Positions 49,892 through 59,422 of a stretch of 64,000 nt of DNA are shown piece by piece. The position numbers were made by a program, and so were the translations under genes. How positions within the stretch are numbered: position 1 is the stretch's first letter; each line of letters opens with the position of its first letter. The stretch spans positions 62,001 to 126,000 of the forward strand of contig NZ_BMPE01000009.1 in the NCBI RefSeq assembly GCF_014647435.1, read 5' to 3'. The notes under the pieces were generated by a model, which saw only the letters and a program-made list of their open reading frames with translations, had not been told where the DNA came from and made no database searches. Source of the stretch: Deinococcus radiotolerans (lineage in GTDB: Bacteria; Deinococcota; Deinococci; Deinococcales; Deinococcaceae).

Positions 49892-50730
49892 CAGTTTGAA
49901 CCAGCGGTCGCCTGCCACTGCACCTGGGCGAGTCGTGTCAGGCTCAGCAGCGCCGGTTTGAACGCGTTGCGTTTGAGGTGCGGGTAGAGGAGGGCGCAGC
50001 CGACTCCGTACTTGCTGAACCCCTGCTCACGTAGGCCCAGGTGCCGCGCCACTGCTCGGAAGGGGGAAACGCTACTCGACGCGGCGCGTTTGAGTTCAAT
50101 GACGACCAGTCCGTCGAGGCTGCAGGCGCCGCGCGCCGCGCTGAGGGTGAGGTGCAGGTCGAACGTCAGCCGTTCGTCGTGCGTGCGCCCCACCAGCGTG
50201 AGCCGGTCGCACTGCACGGCCAGGGTGGGGGCCAGTGAAGTAGGCGTCAGGCGGGGCAGGTGCGCCTGCACGAAGGGCGTCTGGCGAATCACGGCGCTGC
50301 CGGCGTCGCCGGTCACTGCGACGCGTTCTTTACGGGTGCGCCCAGTGACGTCACGCAGTTTCAGCTCCAGGAAGGTCTGGCCGGTCTGGCCGTACTGGCG
50401 GGTCCGGACCTTGCACCGCCGGGCGCGGCCGTTGTGATGCGCGAGGTACATCGCGAAGTCGGTGGTGTCATGGTAGACGCTCACGTAGTGCTGGAGCCGT
50501 TCCCCCTCGATTTCCAGCGCCTGGTAGTGTGCCGGCAGCAGGCGCAGCACTTCACCCAGGCTGGCCAGACTGGTGAGGTACTTCTGTTCGACGCGGTCCA
50601 TCAGCGCGGCGCGCTGCGTATCCGCCAGTGAGATGCTGAGGAAATGAGCCGCGAGGTCTCGGATCGCCGGTCCAGGCGGCCAGTGCGTCGCCAACGGCAG
50701 CGTCGAGTGCGGGGCGCCAATCGCGGTCAC
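49891..50730 (-). CDS. VTC-domain (polyphosphate polymerase-like) protein
   Basis: A 279-residue protein with the tunnel-fold VTC domain. Basic and acidic residues lining the tunnel appear in order: DRVEQKYLTS, RARRCKVRTRQY, FLELKLRD, TRKERVAV, LVVIELKRA and FSKYG. In yeast this domain makes polyphosphate from ATP. The GTG at 50730 overlaps the CotH stop (GTGA); a longer open frame to 50781 sits inside the CotH gene. Coupling at both ends ties its amount to CotH and DUF4956. Confidence 0.86.
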   Translation of the reverse strand: MTAIGAPHSTLPLATHWPPGPAIRDLAAHFLSISLADTQRAALMDRVEQKYLTSLASLGEVLRLLPAHYQALEIEGERLQHYVSVYHDTTDFAMYLAHHNGRARRCKVRTRQYGQTGQTFLELKLRDVTGRTRKERVAVTGDAGSAVIRQTPFVQAHLPRLTPTSLAPTLAVQCDRLTLVGRTHDERLTFDLHLTLSAARGACSLDGLVVIELKRAASSSVSPFRAVARHLGLREQGFSKYGVGCALLYPHLKRNAFKPALLSLTRLAQVQWQATAGSN

Positions 50731-52049
50731 GGTGCAGGCCACCCTGGCTGGATGAGGCTGCTGATGTTGGCGTCCATCCACTGCGCGCGGAGGATCAGCC
50801 AGGAGCGCAGCCGCTCGACCTCTTCCGGGAAGCGGCGCGCGGTGGGCGTGCCAGGAAGAACGACTGTTCCCTCGACCGGCCAGCGCGCAAAGTTCCGGCT
50901 GGCCGGGTCGGTCAGCCGGCGGGCGTCCCGGTCGAGGTCGGCCAGCACGCTGTCGATCACGCCTGATCGGCGCAGGTCCTGCCAGCGGGCCACGAACCGC
51001 CGCACGAAGGTCGGGTTGTCATACAGCACCTCGGTAAATAGGGCCGTCCGGAAGGTCCAGCCGGCGGGGGCGTCGAGCGCCGCGGTGCCACTGTTGCCCA
51101 GGCCGCGGTCCAGGTCCCAGACCGGACCGAAGACCAGTTTGCCGCCACCCTGCGCGCCGGGGGAGGTGTCGCGGGTGACGTACGTGCTGGCGTAGAGGGC
51201 GTCGGCGTTTTTCAGGTACTCGTTGAGGAGCATGTAGTCCACCATGGCGTCGACGTCCAGGTAGTCGAGGTAGGAGCGGCCGGGCGCGGCGGTATCAGGA
51301 TGGTACAGCTGCGCCGCGAAGGCGGTGGTGAACCGCTGAATGTCCAGCAGCGCCGCTGCGCTGAGGTTCTTCCCTTTGGGCCACTCCACGATGAAGACGG
51401 TGCCGGACTCGGGCAGTTTGAAGCTGATGTCGCCAGGCTTGACGCGGTCTGCGGGGGTGAGCTGCAGCAGCACGCCGTCCGGCCCGAGGGTGATGCGGCC
51501 CGGGGCGACTTCTGGCTTCTCCTCAAGTAGGTACACGCCCAGGTACTGGCCGTTCAGCATGACCTCGACTGGCACGGTGCGGCTGGCGTTGCGGCCCATG
51601 CGGCGTGACAGGTTGTAGCCCACGGCGTCCCGGAGCAGACTGGGATCGGCGTAAGCGGCGTTCAGGACCCAGCGGCTGCCCGCGGGCAGGCCCAGCAGAG
51701 GTACGTCGAGGGCTTTACCGCTCGCGTTCCGCGTTTCGAACAGGTACGACTTTTTTGGGAAGGCCTGCGAGCTGCTGCCCCGCACCTCAATCCCGATGGG
51801 TCCCTGGTAGGCATTGGGCGGGTCGGTCGGGGTGTTGAGGTGCGCGGAGGGTTGGCTGATCACGCCAAGCCGAGCCGACGTTTTCGGTTCGTTGACGATA
51901 GTCCGGCCGGCCGTGTCGAGCGTCAGGATGGGCAGAGCAGAATTGAACTGCGTGGAGGTGACCTGCTGAGCGGCCAGGGTGGTCTGCCCCTGAGCGCCGC
52001 AGCCCAGGCCCACGAGTAGACCCAGAAGAAGGACGCAGTGACAGTTCAT
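50727..52049 (-). CDS. CotH-family protein kinase-like secreted protein
   Basis: A 440-residue protein from the ATG at 52049 with a signal peptide (CVLLLGLLVGLGCGAQG) that has a Cys near the cleavage region but not a strict lipobox. CotH landmarks are GIEVRGSSSQAFPKKSY at about 105, ADPSLLRDAVGYNLSRRMG at about 150, EVMLNGQYLGVYLLEEKP at about 180 and the metal-binding FGPVWDLDRGLGN at about 326. CotH proteins are atypical kinases; the bacterial spore-coat member phosphorylates partner proteins. Here it is the first gene of the CotH-VTC-DUF4956 unit and acts outside the cytoplasm. Confidence 0.87.
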   Translation of the reverse strand: MNCHCVLLLGLLVGLGCGAQGQTTLAAQQVTSTQFNSALPILTLDTAGRTIVNEPKTSARLGVISQPSAHLNTPTDPPNAYQGPIGIEVRGSSSQAFPKKSYLFETRNASGKALDVPLLGLPAGSRWVLNAAYADPSLLRDAVGYNLSRRMGRNASRTVPVEVMLNGQYLGVYLLEEKPEVAPGRITLGPDGVLLQLTPADRVKPGDISFKLPESGTVFIVEWPKGKNLSAAALLDIQRFTTAFAAQLYHPDTAAPGRSYLDYLDVDAMVDYMLLNEYLKNADALYASTYVTRDTSPGAQGGGKLVFGPVWDLDRGLGNSGTAALDAPAGWTFRTALFTEVLYDNPTFVRRFVARWQDLRRSGVIDSVLADLDRDARRLTDPASRNFARWPVEGTVVLPGTPTARRFPEEVERLRSWLILRAQWMDANISSLIQPGWPAP

Positions 52050-52479
52050 TGTTCTCAGAATAGAGGCCAGGTGGCCGTCAGGGCTGACATGACCTTGACC
52101 GAACACCTGCTGCTTCTTGAGAAGTTCTTCACAGTGGCAGAAACGGAGCGCCCTGAAGGCGGTGTGATCAACGCAGCTGTGTCCAGCACCCCGGTGGGGG
52201 GGTGGCCGGAGTGCTCATGGAGAGGGGGTCGGGACGGATGATTGAACTGCCTGAGGGCCCGGGAAACGGCTCTCCAAAGTGGCCTGTCTTCCGCCCTGCC
52301 TGATTGAGAGATTCACGCCACCGCTCCGCGGCGACGTCAGGCGTGCACAGACCATCCGTACCTTCCGGTTCCACCGCGTGGCCCCCGGGCCGATGAAGCG
52401 AGCTCAGCGCGAATCCGGCGCCCAATGCGGCGGCCGATGTCAGGCGACGCCGGTCAGGCCCGCGTCCTGGGTCATGAGC
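52050..52479. other. Intergenic region between CotH and the broken SDR gene
   Basis: These 430 bases have no firm gene. A plus-strand ORF of 50 codons from 52089 (MTLTEHLLLLEKFFTVAETE at its start) has an AGGGCTGAC before the ATG and could be a small divergent gene or a fragment. It is too short to judge. Confidence 0.35.
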
Positions 52480-53319
52480 TCAGTTCCCGACGGCCCGTTC
52501 GCTCAGTGTCCAGAGTTGCTGCGCTGCGGCGGCGTCCAGTGCCGGCCGGGCCGGCCGGGCGAGCCGTTCATCCGCGAAGTACCCCCCGCTGACCGCCAGG
52601 CTGGGATCGGTGGCAACGCGCAGACTCGTTCGCGCGCCCTGCTCCGGGGTGCGCGTGAAGCGCTCAGACAGGTGCGTGCGGCCCAGGAGACGAAACAGGC
52701 CGGCTTCCGAACCGGTGATGTCCTGCGCGAATCCCGAGCGCACAAAACCTGGGTGGACGCTGTTGCTCAGCAGTCCAGGCTCGCGCCGGGCCAACTCGCG
52801 GGCGAAGAGGATGTTCGCCAGTTTGCTGTGCGCGTACGCCCGCTACCCATTGTACCCGCGTTTGAACTCGGGATCCGTCAGGTGCGGGCGCACGAACTGG
52901 TGCGCAACCGATGACACCGTGACCACCCGGGCGTTGCCTGAGGCGCGCAGCAGGGGCAGCAGCTCCTGGGTCAGCAGGAACGGGGCGAGGTGATTGAGCG
53001 CCCACGTCTTCTCGATCCCTTCGTGAGTCTCCTGTCGGCGGCTGTACATGGCGCCCGCGTTGTTCACTAGGACGTCAAGCCGGTCCTCCCGCGCCCTAAA
53101 TTCCTCAACAGCCCGGCGCACCTGCGTCAGCTCGGACAGGTCCGCGATCAGGTGACCGGCCGCGCCCACCTCCGACGCGACCCGGGCGGTCTTCTGCAGG
53201 TCGCGGCCCACGATCACCACGCGAGCCCCCAGTTGAACAAGGCCACGGGCGGTTTCCAGTCCAATGCCATTGGTTCCCCCGGTGACCAGGGCGGTTGTGC
53301 CGACCATGCGCCGCGTCAT
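52480..53319 (-). pseudogene. SDR-family oxidoreductase interrupted by an amber codon
   Basis: The frame from the ATG at 53319 gives [18 protein letters not shown] (TGxxxGIG cofactor motif), [14 protein letters not shown] (NNAG) and [11 protein letters not shown] (catalytic Ser region). It then stops at a TAG (52843-52845) in [19 protein letters not shown]. The same frame continues past it for 120 residues through the YxxxK active site (YAHSK) to a normal end. A single base change of a Trp (TGG) or Gln (CAG) codon explains it. The truncated product would lack Tyr and Lys and be inactive unless the stop is read through. The type is retinol-dehydrogenase-like. Confidence 0.88.
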
Positions 53320-53370
53320 ACCCCAGGGTACCAAGCGTGCCGCCAGGACGATCAGGGGGGCGATGGTCAC

Positions 53371-53746
53371 GTGACCGAACGGAATCTTCTAAAGCGGTAT
53401 CTGTGATCCAACCACATCTGGGGTCGTGCTAACCGTCGGAAGAATAGAACTCTGAGCAACGCAGTTGCCTCGCAGGTTAGGTCTGTGGATTTAGCGGCAC
53501 CTGAATGATTCAGCAGACTGACTCGGTCGGGTCAGGTCTACCGGCCGGGGCAGCTGCTGCGTGGCCGTCCAGGCAGGGAAGCCTCACCGGAATTTCTGCA
53601 GAACCGCACTCAGCGCTTCGGCCCCGGCCGCCAGCAGCCGTGCGGTCCGCCGGGGTAGGCCGCTGCCGGGGGTGCTGCGGCACTGACCAGATGAGCTAGT
53701 GTGCGATCCATCACGCCACACGCGGGATGACGGAGGGACTGGGCGG
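53371..53746. other. Intergenic region upstream of the SARP-like regulator
   Basis: These 376 bases hold presumed promoters. No dyad or gene was recognised with confidence. Confidence 0.4.
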
Positions 53747-56722
53747 ATGACCGAAGGGGTACAACTGCACGTTCAGGTGCCGGGCCACCCGGGCAGGCCA
53801 GCCGTGGGCCTGGACCTACTTGGCCCGTTCCGTCTCGCGCTGGACGGTCAGCCGATCGAGATCCGGTCGCTCAAGGGCCGGGCCCTGCTGAGTGTCCTGG
53901 CGCTTGAGGGCGCTACGTCCCGCGAGCGACTGGCGACCCTGCTGTGGCAACGTGAAGATCAGCGGGCGCTGTTGAGTCTACGGAACGCGTTACTGGCGAT
54001 CCGGCGGGACCTGGGCGCGCATCAGGGGGTGCTGGGCGTGGATGGCCGGCACCTGAGTCTGCTGGGCCCGCTGGACTCTGACGTGTCCCGGATGGCCGCC
54101 GTCAGCGGGACGGACCTGATCAGCCTGTGGCGGGGTCCAGCCCTACAGGACCTCACAGTGCGCGACTCACCCCCGTGGGACGAGTGGCAGGACCGCCACG
54201 CCGCGGCCCTCACGGCGCGGTACGTCCGGTGCCTGCACGACGCGGCCCTGAAAGCGGCCCGCGCCGGCGACCTGCGCCTCAGTGAGCGGCTCGCCACGCA
54301 TGCCCTGAGCGTGGACCCCCTGTCCGAGGAAGTCGCCTCGCACCTCATCCACCTGTACGCCACCACTGACCGGCCCGACGCGGCGCGGCACCTGTCCGAG
54401 CAGTTCAGGCGCGAGGTCCAGCCGGCGCTGTTCACGCCCGTCCAGGCGCCGTCCATTCAGATCACGCGTCCGGCGCCCATCACGCTCCCGACGCCACTGA
54501 CGTCGTTCGTGGGGCGCCACCAGGAACGGCATCTGCTGCTTGAGGCCCTGACCGCACCTGATACTCGCCTGGTCACGGTGTACGGCCCGGGTGGCATCGG
54601 GAAAACCCGCCTCGCCGCTGAGGTCGCGCGTGCGTTCGCCGCGCTGCCGGGCGTGACCGGCGTCGTGCACGTGGATCTGAACGAGCTCAGCCGCCCTGGC
54701 GACCTGGCCGGCGCCCTGGCCGAACGCCTGGGCCTGCCGCCCTCCCGGGACTTGTGGCCGGATCTGCAGCGCCACCTGGAACAGCAGCACGCGCTGATTG
54801 TCCTCGACAGCTTTGAAGGTGCCCTGTCCGAGACCCCGGCCCTGCTCAACCTGCTGCGGCACAGCCCTCGCCTACGGGCGCTCGTCACGTCCCGGCAGAT
54901 CCTCGGCTCCGACGCCGAGACCGTGCTTCATCTCGGGGGCCTCTCCCTGCCCGACCCGGCGGCCACGTGGCCCGCGGGTTACGGGTCCGAAGCGGTGCAG
55001 CTGTTCGAACAGCGTGCCCGGCAGGCGAACCTCGCCTTCTCCCTCACGCCTGAACTGCTGCCCCTGGTGGCGCGGGTGTGCCGGGATGTGGACGGGACGC
55101 CGCTGGCCCTGGAACTCGCCGCCGCCTGGCTCCGGTACACGACCCTGACCGACCTGGCCCACGCTTTGGACACCGACGTGCTGGCCCTGGCCTCACCCCA
55201 TCACGACCCGCCGCCCCGCCACAGTTCCATGCGGGCCGTTTTCGAGCAGTCCTGGCAGCGCCTGACGGCTCGTGGACGCTCGGCCCTGAGCAGTCTGGGT
55301 GTCTTCCCGGTCAGTTTCAGCAGTGCGGCGGCGTTGGCCGTCACGGCACTCGGCCCGGCCGACCTCCAGGCGCTGATTGATGACAGCATGCTCAGCTTCG
55401 ACGGGCGCCGTTACCGTTTCCATCCACTTCTGCGGCAGTTTGTTCAGGAGCGGCTGCGCGAGTCACCCGCTCTGCACCGCACGCTGATGGACCGGCACGC
55501 CGCGTACTACCTGGATCAGCTCGGGCAGCTGAGCGCCGCGGCCAGCGGGGGCCTCTCTGAGTCCCTCCTGACGTTCCTCCGTGCCGAGGAAGGGCACGTG
55601 CTGCAAGGCGTCGAGTGGAGCGCTGCCCAGGGTGACTACGCCCGGCTGCCCGGCATCGTCGAGGCCATCCAGTGGGATTTCGCGCTGCGCAGCCGGGTGG
55701 CCGACGCGCTGACCCTCCTGCGGCGCCTGCTGAACCAGGTGCCGCCTCAGGAGGTGCGCTGGGCTCACGTCCGCGCGGCACTCCTGACCTCCCTGGGCTG
55801 GTACGAACAGTTCGTCGGGGACCTGAACGAGGCGCAGGCCCTGTGCACCGAGGCGCTCGAACACGCCCGCCTCGCCGGGAATGACCTACAGATCTGCCGC
55901 GCGGCCAGCGGGCTGGGCGAGGTGTACTTCCGCACGGGCCGCTCCTGGCTAGCCGTGCCGCTGTTCACGGAAGCGGCGCGCCTGGCTGGGCAGGACGCCG
56001 TCCGGACGTTCCGCATCCAGGCGAACCTGGGTGCGGCGCTCGCCTTCACCGGTCAGCTCAGCGAGGCCCGCAAGACATTCGAGGCCACGCGCCGCGCCCT
56101 GGACTCCGGCCGGGTAAACCAGCCCATGGACGCCGTGATCCACGCGGCCCGCGAGGGCGTCGCGGCCATGGAAGCCCTGGACTTCACGCAGGCCGTCACG
56201 GCCTTCGAGCGCGGCCTGACACAGGCCCAGCGCATCCACTCCGAAGGGCAGATGTGGGGCCTGCGCGGTTGGCTGGCAGCAGCGTACGTGGAGCGCGCCC
56301 AACAGCTCGGCACGCCAGAGGACCTGCTAGAGGCGAGGCGCATCTGCCGGGCCGCCCTGGGGCATGACGCTCGGTGCGCCGACCCGATTCCCCTGGCGCT
56401 TCTGCACGGGGTGAACGGCTACCTCGCCCACCTGGTGGGGGACACGGAACTCGCCGGGCGCGAAGTGCGGCTCAGCCTGCAACTGGCCCTGCGGTCCGGA
56501 AGCATCCTCGGGATGCTGTGGTCCATTCCGTTCTTCGTGCAGGTCGTGCACCTGACGGGCAGGCACCGGGCCGTGTGCGCCCGCATCTACGCCAGTTCCT
56601 GCTCTGACCCCTGGACGCGGTGGCACCTGGCCCGCCACTGGCCGGAATTCGCCCAGCACCCACACGCACCGGACGATCACACCGACCTGGCCTCCCTCAT
56701 TGCGGCGCTGCTGGCCGTGTAG
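53747..56722 (+). CDS. SARP-type regulator with BTAD, NB-ARC ATPase and TPR-like repeats
   Basis: A 991-residue protein from the ATG at 53747, which has GGAGGG upstream. Residues about 22-95 form an OmpR-like DNA-binding domain (LLGPFRLALDGQPIEIR, KGRALLSVLAL, LRNALLAIRRDLG). Residues 110-235 form a bacterial transcriptional activation domain. An NB-ARC/STAND ATPase follows with P-loop YGPGGIGKT at 279-287 and Walker B HALIVLDSFE at about 344. The last 380 residues are helical tandem repeats of TPR type. AfsR-like proteins use the repeats to sense a partner and the ATPase as a switch. No linked target is evident. Confidence 0.9.
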   Translation: MTEGVQLHVQVPGHPGRPAVGLDLLGPFRLALDGQPIEIRSLKGRALLSVLALEGATSRERLATLLWQREDQRALLSLRNALLAIRRDLGAHQGVLGVDGRHLSLLGPLDSDVSRMAAVSGTDLISLWRGPALQDLTVRDSPPWDEWQDRHAAALTARYVRCLHDAALKAARAGDLRLSERLATHALSVDPLSEEVASHLIHLYATTDRPDAARHLSEQFRREVQPALFTPVQAPSIQITRPAPITLPTPLTSFVGRHQERHLLLEALTAPDTRLVTVYGPGGIGKTRLAAEVARAFAALPGVTGVVHVDLNELSRPGDLAGALAERLGLPPSRDLWPDLQRHLEQQHALIVLDSFEGALSETPALLNLLRHSPRLRALVTSRQILGSDAETVLHLGGLSLPDPAATWPAGYGSEAVQLFEQRARQANLAFSLTPELLPLVARVCRDVDGTPLALELAAAWLRYTTLTDLAHALDTDVLALASPHHDPPPRHSSMRAVFEQSWQRLTARGRSALSSLGVFPVSFSSAAALAVTALGPADLQALIDDSMLSFDGRRYRFHPLLRQFVQERLRESPALHRTLMDRHAAYYLDQLGQLSAAASGGLSESLLTFLRAEEGHVLQGVEWSAAQGDYARLPGIVEAIQWDFALRSRVADALTLLRRLLNQVPPQEVRWAHVRAALLTSLGWYEQFVGDLNEAQALCTEALEHARLAGNDLQICRAASGLGEVYFRTGRSWLAVPLFTEAARLAGQDAVRTFRIQANLGAALAFTGQLSEARKTFEATRRALDSGRVNQPMDAVIHAAREGVAAMEALDFTQAVTAFERGLTQAQRIHSEGQMWGLRGWLAAAYVERAQQLGTPEDLLEARRICRAALGHDARCADPIPLALLHGVNGYLAHLVGDTELAGREVRLSLQLALRSGSILGMLWSIPFFVQVVHLTGRHRAVCARIYASSCSDPWTRWHLARHWPEFAQHPHAPDDHTDLASLIAALLAV

Positions 56723-57099
56723 GATCAGTGGCTGCGCGTGGCTGGGGTAAGCCACGCCACTGCCTGGAACAGATTCAGTGCTGACAGGCTCGGTCTCCAT
56801 CAGCAGGAGTCCGGGAAGCCGAGCTGAATGTGAAGGGCATCGGCACACCTAATGCCAGCACAGCGAGAAAACGCCTGCTGCTGCATTCACCCGTCTGGCG
56901 CGTCGGGATCCTCCAGCCGCTCCCGGTACGTTCCGCAAGTCGACTCATCTCTCGGGCTGCCCAGCTCGCGCGCCTGGAGCTGATGGGCCCGACGTCTAGC
57001 TCCCTTATTCAGGTCCTTTTCGATGTGCGGGACACTTCCCCGCATCAGCTCAGAGCGGCCTCGCCTGACCTCTGGAGTGGTGCACCATTCCTGCTTTCT
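56723..57099. other. Intergenic region between convergent regulator and DUF2382 genes
   Basis: It includes the hairpin at 56736-56757 and otherwise no recognised feature. Confidence 0.4.
56736..56757 (+). terminator. Hairpin after the SARP-like gene
   Basis: GCGTGGCT (56736-56743) and AGCCACGC (56750-56757) form a perfect 8-bp stem with a 6-base loop 13 bases past the stop codon. There is no T-tract. Confidence 0.5.
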
Positions 57100-57537
57100 T
57101 CAGGACTCCTCTTCACCCGGTGGGGGCTGGACTACCAGCTGCCCGTGCACGTTCCGCCGGTCCACTGCGAGTTCCTCGTACGCCAGCTCGACCGGGACCG
57201 TGTGCTGCACCGTCCGTGTTTCCCGGGTCAGGTGGACGTCCTGAACGGCGTACACCTGCTTGACCACCTGCACCTGCTCCTGAGTGAGTTGGATTTCCCT
57301 GATCGTCCCTGGCTCCAGCTGTACGCCGTCCAGTAGAACCTGCCCGTGACCGGCCGCAACTTCGATGACGAGCACCTCTTCGGTCAGTTCAACCTCGACG
57401 GTCTCCACACGGGTCCGGCGTTCGCGGCGGACGATCACCTGCCCGGCCAGCACCCGCTGTTTGGCGAAGGTGGCCCGCTCCTCGCGTAACTCAAGGGTGC
57501 CCACCGGCACCCTCTTCACTTCAGTGTCGTTGTCCAT
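57100..57537 (-). CDS. DUF2382 (YsnF/AvaK-type) stress protein
   Basis: A 145-residue acidic, beta-rich protein built from alternating V/E/R strands: LELREERATFAKQRVLAGQV, then ERRTRVETVEVELTEEVLVIE and TVQHTVPVELAYEELAV. This is the DUF2382 pattern, here about one and a half domain lengths, with no PRC barrel. It is 36 bases downstream of the longer PRC/DUF2382 gene on the same strand and probably cotranscribed. Such proteins are associated with general stress, but the mechanism is not known. Confidence 0.85.
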   Translation of the reverse strand: MDNDTEVKRVPVGTLELREERATFAKQRVLAGQVIVRRERRTRVETVEVELTEEVLVIEVAAGHGQVLLDGVQLEPGTIREIQLTQEQVQVVKQVYAVQDVHLTRETRTVQHTVPVELAYEELAVDRRNVHGQLVVQPPPGEEES

Positions 57538-57573
57538 AAGCAGAAGGGGGAGACGCGTGGCCTCCCCTGCGCC

Positions 57574-58467
57574 TCAGCGGCGGTCGATCTTCCCGTCGAG
57601 GGGATCTACAGCGTCTGCAGCCCGCTCGCCGAGCGTGCGGTCATCTGCCCGCAGCGCCGTGTCGCCGCCCTGAACGGTAACCTGACCCGACTGATTCACG
57701 TCCAGCACTTCACGGCCTACCGTCTCGGTGACGGTCTGCTGTTCGGTCACGGTGCGCTTGCCCACCTCGACTTCCTCCGTCACGTACGCCTGCTTGCTCA
57801 CATCGGCCCGTTCGGCTTCCAGATCGACCCGGACCGTCTCGGTCCCTTCTCCAAGCGTGACGGCTCCTTCCACAGGACGCGCTTCGCTCACAGGGCGCCG
57901 CTCGATCACCAGCTCTTCGCGCTCCAGACCTACGGTGACGTTCTCCGTCCGGGTTTCCACGTGCTTGCCGATCTCGACTTGCCCGGCCACGTAGCGGTCC
58001 TTGTTCACCTGAAGTCGCTCTTCGAGCAGCTGGAGCCGCTGCGGGGTGCGGTAGGCTTCGTCATCGTCCCGGTAGACGAACTCGCCGGGCGTGGTCTGCT
58101 GCCGTGCCCTGTCCACGCCGTACAGCACGCGGATGTCCTCCACCTGATTGTCATAGGTGTAGTCCTGTCCTGCCGTGTAGGTGGACATGTCCTTGACCTG
58201 ATCCCGGGTCAGCTGGTCAAAGTACACGCCGTCCTCCTCGATGCGGGCGGACCCGACGGGAACCATCACTTCCTTGGCGCTGAACCAGCCCCCCACATCC
58301 AGAACGAAGTACCGGATGCGGCCGCTGCCGTCCGTCAGGATTTCGCGGACGGTGCCGACCTTCTCACCGTTCTGGGCGTAGGCGTGGCGGCCCACGATGT
58401 CGTACGTGTCGCCCACGTCGTAGTTGCGGTCGCGGATCAGCTCGGATACAGGCATCAGTCTCGCCAT
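57574..58467 (-). CDS. PRC-barrel plus DUF2382 stress protein
   Basis: A 297-residue protein from the ATG at 58467, which has AAAGGAGC just upstream. The N-terminal PRC barrel covers about residues 1-85 ([40 protein letters not shown]). A linker leads to DUF2382 strands from about 135 to 245 ([59 protein letters not shown]). There is no signal peptide. It shares its second domain with the gene downstream, suggesting that the two interact or arose by duplication. Confidence 0.88.
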   Translation of the reverse strand: MARLMPVSELIRDRNYDVGDTYDIVGRHAYAQNGEKVGTVREILTDGSGRIRYFVLDVGGWFSAKEVMVPVGSARIEEDGVYFDQLTRDQVKDMSTYTAGQDYTYDNQVEDIRVLYGVDRARQQTTPGEFVYRDDDEAYRTPQRLQLLEERLQVNKDRYVAGQVEIGKHVETRTENVTVGLEREELVIERRPVSEARPVEGAVTLGEGTETVRVDLEAERADVSKQAYVTEEVEVGKRTVTEQQTVTETVGREVLDVNQSGQVTVQGGDTALRADDRTLGERAADAVDPLDGKIDRR

Positions 58468-59113
58468 GGTCAGCTCCTTTGTGTGGTGGGGTGGTTGAGC
58501 CACCCGAACACTTCGAAGTGTGCCCGCGTCACTTCCGACTTCTCAGCCAGTTCGTTCAAGGTCGAGTTGAGAGGGTCCGCCCTCTGAACTCCTGACCGAG
58601 ATGCTCTGAAGGTGACGTACAGCTCAGCTGAGGACCTTGGGATCACCCCATTCGAGGCTCGGTCGGCACGGAGTTCATCCTCAGGAAGTCTGGATTACGT
58701 GGGCCGCCCACCCTCACCGGTCCGGAACGCTGCCGTGGCCAGGGCCGATGGGCGTCGGTCAGGCCGATGCGGCAGTGACAGGTCCGTGCTGGCGTTCCCT
58801 TGCGCGGCGGTCTATCAATCGCCGCAGAGCGGCCTGTGAGCCGCGCCTTTTCATGCTCAGAGATGGGCCGAACATGCGCAGGGGGAACGGCAGCACCGAC
58901 CAGCAGGCGTGATGAAGCAGAAACCCTCTTCAGAAAGCACTGTTGACACCGTTCTTGATCTCCCTCAGGGCGGCCAGGAATGACATAGTCCATCCCCCGG
59001 AAACATCCGGGCATCCTCGTCGAGGACTGAGCTGTACACCAACAAAGTAGGCCCGCGTCACGCAGAGTGGCAATCTGCCATTTCTTTCCAGCAATATAAT
59101 GGCAGGAGGACGT
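58468..59113. other. Divergent intergenic region, gene-poor
   Basis: These 646 bases separate the divergent PRC/DUF2382 gene and the RHH-like gene. No credible gene is seen. The right end carries a TATAAT at 59095-59100. Confidence 0.45.
59095..59113 (+). promoter_or_regulatory. TATAAT and ribosome site of the RHH-like gene
   Basis: A perfect TATAAT (59095-59100) is followed by AGGAGG inside 59101-59113 and the ATG at 59114. Only 13 bases separate the -10 from the start codon, so the transcript would begin in or next to the ribosome site and be almost leaderless. No matching -35 was found. Confidence 0.6.
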
Positions 59114-59422
59114 ATGCCCATCAAAACCGTATCCCGTGTTCAGACCTTGATCCAGGGTGTGCTGGAAGAACGCGCCGCCCGTGGTCTGGGGGGTGAGCTG
59201 CCCGAGACCAAGGTGACGCTCCGCCTGCATGCCGCCGACGCGTTCTGGCTCACGCAGCTTGCCGAGTTGATGGACGCCAGCCGCACCCGCACCGCTTCAC
59301 AACTGCTGTCCGCTGCGGTCCGTGACGCCGCTCAGGCCGCCGGTCTGCCCACTGAAGGTGACGCGTTCAAGGCGCAGTTCAGAGCCTTCCTCGACGCGGA
59401 ATTTCACCAGGACACCCCATGA
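59114..59422 (+). CDS. Small RHH-like protein (102 aa)
   Basis: The ATG at 59114 has an excellent GGAGGACGT. The product has a short strand ETKVTLRLHAADAF followed by two helices (WLTQLAELMDASRTRTASQLL and SAAVRDAAQAAGL). This is the ribbon-helix-helix plan of small DNA-binding proteins and antitoxins. The last third (GDAFKAQFRAFLDAEFHQ) is an added helix. No toxin-like gene follows. Its stop overlaps the start of a 39-codon ORF, which in turn overlaps the antiporter start, so it may regulate that unit. Confidence 0.7.
   Translation: MPIKTVSRVQTLIQGVLEERAARGLGGELPETKVTLRLHAADAFWLTQLAELMDASRTRTASQLLSAAVRDAAQAAGLPTEGDAFKAQFRAFLDAEFHQDTP

Noticed and set aside
58643..59230. A 195-codon minus-strand reading in the gap before the RHH-like gene
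   Set aside because: It runs across the RHH-like gene start and promoter, lacks a ribosome site and shows no protein-like pattern.
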